Positions 61,401-64,000 of a DNA stretch of 64,000 nucleotides are shown here, one piece after another. The position numbers were made by a program, and so were the translations under genes. The stretch is from Phoronis australis (Eukaryota; Phoronida; Phoronidae): NCBI GenBank assembly GCA_002633005.1, contig NMRA01000008.1, forward strand, positions 1,193,974 through 1,257,973, read 5' to 3'. The notes beneath the pieces were generated by a model. That model ran no database searches, was not told the DNA's origin, and saw only the letters and a list, made by a program, of their open reading frames with translations. How positions within the stretch are numbered: the first letter of the stretch is position 1; each line of letters begins with the position of its first letter.

Positions 61401-62574
61401 CAATAAGACGTATCCTTAGTACCAGCGTAGAATACAACTTGTATATGAAATTCTGCTTTTGCGATTGGTCAATTGCAGTTTTTGTGAAGGAATGGCCAAT
61501 GAAAAATGACCTTACTTGGTTTTATACAGTGCGAGATCGTATGCTTTGAAAATTGTGTTAAGATGTCTGGAGGCAAAATTTAGAGGTGGGTATACGGATG
61601 AATTAGATTACATTTAGAAAACGTGTTTAATCACACTGTCTTCAACACTGAAAACCCTGATGCCTACAACACCATTATGGATCAGGAGTTACGAGATGTG
61701 TTGGAAATCGTACAAGTTTTCACTTGCACAATGCGGATTTTTAACATGAAGGTTACAGATTATGTTCTTAATTGGTTTGCAGCCCAGTACTTGGATTTTG
61801 TAGGTATAATTCCTAAATGTTAAGTATAATTGGATTATTGGAGGCTATCTGCTGTAATTTCCCTTATCTAGACCCCTTGGGGGATTTGGGTGAATTATAA
61901 TAACTCCTCCAAATCCCACTCAAAAGCCCGGATAACCTCTCCATTCAATGATTAAAAAGGAATTTCGCTGTTGTTTAGTTGTGACCATTGGAATCTTAAC
62001 TGAAGAGCTTTGTGGTTTAAAAACGTTAACACGCTCACCTGTTCTTGAATTAGTGACAAATAAGCTGTCAACTCCACTCACAGGTAATCCATACATGCAC
62101 CTAGTATTCAGAAATTATAGGGCTGGCGATTTGTATGAAACACTTTTAAGTCGCTGATGGTTCTGCAATTCTTGATAGTGGAACTAGAGTCTTATCATGA
62201 TGGTGAATGTATGAGACAGTATTTTGTGCAGTTAAATGTTAAACCCAGCTTTAATAGCCATGAAACTGGCAGCATTTAGTGCTTATTTATGCTTCTCTGT
62301 ATTGTCACTGCGATATCCTGGTTCTCATAAAGGTGATCAAGTGTCGCATAGTCTCCGGTATTGTCACCTTGCAGTATGCGCTCCTTGCAGGTGTGTGGTG
62401 TGGACAGGTGACAACAAGGTGTTCTTCTTCAACCCCAGCCAGCGCCTGTCTGTCTGGGAGGTGCCAGAGGACCTGCAGGGGCGCTCAGACGTTGAGAAGC
62501 TGCTGCAGGCGCCACCTTCAGCCGAGAAGAAGAAGGCAGAAGAAGAGGCGGCGGACGAGCCTGCCAAGAAGAAG
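55294..62574 (+). CDS. TCERG1: Transcription elongation regulator 1 (CA150), N-terminal half
   Basis: A nuclear protein that couples RNA polymerase II elongation to splicing: WW domains bind Pro-rich splicing factors, and C-terminal FF domains bind the phosphorylated polymerase tail. Nine exons in one frame encode 539 residues: 55294-55448, 56108-56411, 56634-56765, 57615-57759, 58512-58786, 59589-59715, 60487-60695, 61023-61108 and 62391-62574. Order: acidic start [14 protein letters not shown]-rich and Pro/Gly-rich region; WW1 at about 185-213 ([26 protein letters not shown]); poly-Gln; WW2 at about 343-373 ([25 protein letters not shown]); Gln/Pro linker; WW3 at about 477-506 ([24 protein letters not shown]). 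All signature aromatics are present. The frame is open at the last donor (AAGAAG|gtgagt), so the FF-domain half lies right of the window. Confidence 0.93.
56108..56411 (+). CDS. TCERG1: TCERG1 coding exon 2 (Pro/Gly-rich)
   Basis: The acceptor catatttctag and the donor ATG|gtaagc bound 304 nt of degenerate GPPPFG(H/P)RGP and GMPPPGM repeats. It corresponds to the RG/Pro-rich N terminus of TCERG1. The open frame upstream of 56108 is intronic. Confidence 0.85.
56634..56765 (+). CDS. TCERG1: TCERG1 coding exon 3 (start of WW1)
   Basis: The acceptor tttccttcag and the donor AAG|gtaacg bound 132 nt ending [13 protein letters not shown], the first half of WW1. Phase 0 on both sides. Confidence 0.9.
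57615..57759 (+). CDS. TCERG1: TCERG1 coding exon 4 (end of WW1)
   Basis: The acceptor gttcattaacag and the donor CAAG|gtttgt bound 145 nt beginning [20 protein letters not shown], then [18 protein letters not shown]. The intron position inside WW1 fits the vertebrate pattern of splitting the domain before the YYY strand. Confidence 0.9.
58512..58786 (+). CDS. TCERG1: TCERG1 coding exon 5 (poly-Gln, Pro-rich)
   Basis: The acceptor is the tandem ccagcag, giving GTGGCGCCC or CAGGTGG in the same frame. It encodes [20 protein letters not shown], an interrupted Gln run with two His, and MPPPGF-type repeats. The donor is CAG|gtaagc, phase 0. It occupies the place of the Gln-Ala repeat of vertebrate TCERG1. 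Confidence 0.88.
59037..59100 (+). mobile_element. tRNA-like SINE head in TCERG1 intron
   Basis: TAGCTCAGTGGACTGG (A-box consensus) and ggtccaGGGTTtAAgctcc (B-box-like) lie at tRNA spacing. No matching acceptor stem, so a SINE head or tRNA pseudogene. Confidence 0.45.
59589..59715 (+). CDS. TCERG1: TCERG1 coding exon 6 (WW2)
   Basis: The acceptor tgattttccag and the donor GAAG|gtataa bound 127 nt holding the whole WW2: [19 protein letters not shown], then [14 protein letters not shown]. Ends in phase 1. Confidence 0.92.
60487..60695 (+). CDS. TCERG1: TCERG1 coding exon 7 (Gln/Pro linker)
   Basis: The acceptor ttctgcttgtag and the donor GAG|gtttgt bound 209 nt: [19 protein letters not shown] continuing to an acidic, Ser/Gln/Glu-rich end. 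Phase 0 at the end. Confidence 0.85.
61023..61108 (+). CDS. TCERG1: TCERG1 coding exon 8
   Basis: The acceptor cttttgcatttttag and the donor TG|gtgagt bound 86 nt: [20 protein letters not shown], then STPIPGTP, with Trp split across the intron. [10 protein letters not shown] is a close match to the segment before WW3 in TCERG1. Confidence 0.9.
62391..62574 (+). CDS. TCERG1: TCERG1 coding exon 9 (WW3)
   Basis: The acceptor cgctccttgcag and the donor AAG|gtgagt bound 184 nt: [20 protein letters not shown], then [19 protein letters not shown], then a Lys/Glu/Ala-rich run. It is markedly GC-richer than its flanks. The frame continues past the donor, phase 0. Confidence 0.92.
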
Positions 62575-62691
62575 GTGAGTAGTTTTATACACACTGCAGG
62601 TATCATGTTATAGTCGTGTGGTGTGATGGTTAGTCTTCTATCAATTTTCTACTTTTTGTAAACAAAATAGCAAGTGGAAAATGAAAACCTT

Positions 62692-63955
62692 TTTATGCGC
62701 CCGCATATTTATGTGTGGACGCATTATGCCGTCATCTCCGTCCGTCCGGCGTCCATCCGGCGTCCGCTGCTCTATCTCCAAAACCCTTTGACATACGTTC
62801 ATGAAATTTCGCACATATGTTCCATTCATGAATGGGACGGCATGTGCAAACTTTCGGACTGATCCGACTACCGGTGTGCCCCCTAGTGGCAATTTTAGTT
62901 GTTTAAGCTTACCTTTGTATCTTCAAAAGTCCTGAACGGATTTACATGAAATTTGGTATGTAGGCACCTATTAGTGAGGTGACGCTATCCTCCCGTTTTC
63001 AGATGGATTCGACATAATTTGTGCCACCTAGTGGCCATTTTTAGTGTTTTCGAGTCTGTTTTTGTGCGTCCACCCCTCTATCAACCAAACTGCTCAAAGG
63101 ATGATTGTGAAAATTGGCATGTATATGCTTACTATGTAGAGGACGGTTGACGATGATTTTCCGACGATTTCAACTACTGTGGCGCCTCCTAGTTGCAGTT
63201 TTGTTTTTTTGCGCCTATGGCTGTATCTCCTAAACCTTTCGCAGGATCTTTACGAAATTGTGTAAGTATATTTATATGATGTGAACAACGGAAGATGACG
63301 ACTTTTGGACGGATCCGACTACCGGTGTGCCCCCTAATGGCAATTTTAGTTTTTTACACTTACCTTTGTATCTTCAAAAGTCCTGAACGGATTTTCATGA
63401 AATTTGGTATGTAGGCACCTATTAGTGCGATGACGCTATCCTCCCGTTTTCGGATGGATTCGACATAGTTTGTGCCACCTAGTGGCCATTTTTAGTGTTT
63501 TCGAGTCTGTTTTTGTGCATCCACCCCTCTATCAACCAAACTGCTCAAAGGATGATTGTGAAAATTGGCATGTATATGCTTACTATGAAGAGGACGGTTG
63601 ACGCTGAATTTCCCCTGACTTTGATTACTGTGGCGCCTCCTTGTGGCAGTTTTTTTTTGCGCCCATGGCTGTATCTCCCAAACCGTTTGCAGGATCTTTA
63701 CTAAATTTAGCAAGTGTATTTATGTGATGTTGACAACGGACGATGACGACTTAAGGATGATTCTGACTACCGGTATGCCTCTAATGGCAATTTAAGTATT
63801 TTACATTGATCTCTGTATTNTTTTGCAAAGTACAACATACTACGTATATGCCCTCTACTGGCCACTTTATGGTACCAATAAACAACCCTAGAAGGATACC
63901 ATATACGGTGCAATTGTGGGCGCATTTCAACGCTCTGTGTTGCTCTTGTCATGGA
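62692..63955 (+). mobile_element. Tandem-monomer element with ~450 bp higher-order repeat
   Basis: Left end tttttatgcgcccgcatatt with a short hairpin; right end caattgtgggcgcatttcaa, then cgctctgtgttgctcttgt. Inside, gactaccggtgtgcccc recurs at 62865 and 63317, with a variant (gactaccggtatgcc) at 63764, periods of 452 and 447 bp. Each period contains three ~150 bp monomers marked by gtgccccctagtggcaa, gtgccacctagtggcca and gtggcgcctcctagttgca. There is no reading frame. The layout (fixed ends, central tandem array) resembles Helentron-associated elements with satellite-like cores known from molluscs and insects; that comparison is an inference. A single N lies at 63820. Confidence 0.7.
62865..63763 (+). 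repeat. Two copies of a ~450 bp higher-order repeat
   Basis: Two full higher-order units and the start of a third lie in direct orientation. Units differ by scattered substitutions and a few indels. The 150 bp monomers share 'tc..aaa....c..aaggat...tgaaaatt' blocks and a conserved CC(C/A)CCTAGTGGC core. Confidence 0.75.
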
Positions 63956-64000
63956 AAGTAGTGGAAAATGTTGTTTAATTATGTCATGGTACGTTTTGAC

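Noticed and set aside
62690-63955. CRISPR-like array because of regular spacing
   Set aside because: The repeats are ~150 bp contiguous monomers without unique spacers, in an animal genome; it is a tandem-repeat element.

Overview
The window is nuclear genomic DNA from a multicellular animal. It has short exons with GT-AG introns, long AT-rich introns, and many dispersed non-autonomous mobile elements and tRNA-derived SINE heads. There are no operons, bacterial features or rRNA genes. The two proteins I can name (type II phosphatidylinositol 4-kinase and TCERG1) are pan-metazoan. Compact introns combined with many MITE and tandem-repeat elements suggest a non-vertebrate animal, perhaps a marine invertebrate such as a mollusc, brachiopod, hemichordate or lancelet. 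I cannot place the species. There is one ambiguous base, at 63820.

Layout, left to right. (1) About 1049-8590, minus strand: the 5' part of an unidentified gene. Three mutually in-frame exons lie at 3152-3199, 2006-2159 and 1049-1345. A plausible first exon lies at 8547-8590 and a possible extra exon at 5303-5381. The gene continues past the left edge. (2) 8591-14482: intergenic or 5'-untranslated DNA with no gene I can support, but with a ~950 bp element with inverted ends, a near-perfect 156 bp palindrome, hairpins and simple repeats. (3) 14488-28917, plus strand: an eight-exon gene whose exons join in a single frame into a 2030-residue protein. It has a Dachshund/SKI-like fold and, about 330 residues later, a SKI-SMAD4-binding-like zinc motif; I do not recognise the whole protein. 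(4) 28918-34507: convergent intergenic DNA with dispersed repeats. (5) 34508-48727, minus strand: a complete type II PI 4-kinase gene with eight coding exons and two alternative first coding exons, both ending in the QGSSG glycine loop and both in the same splice phase. (6) 48728-55293: intergenic or upstream DNA with MITEs, a fold-back element and two tRNA-like SINE copies. (7) 55294 to the right edge, plus strand: the 5' half of TCERG1 (CA150), nine exons with all three WW domains; the FF-domain half lies beyond the window.

Gene orientation alternates (- + - +): two head-to-head intergenic regions and one tail-to-tail. The genes do not form a pathway. Three act in nuclear transcription or are of unknown role, and PI4K2 makes PI4P on trans-Golgi and endosomal membranes.

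The main points of novelty are the SKI/DAC-like giant protein, the duplicated N-terminal exons of PI4K2, and a mobile element with a fixed 5' hairpin, a conserved 3' tail and an internal array of ~150 bp monomers carrying CCACTAG(G/T)GGC-type CTCF-like cores. All exon boundaries were read by eye from splice consensus and frame continuity. No alignment or transcript evidence was available.
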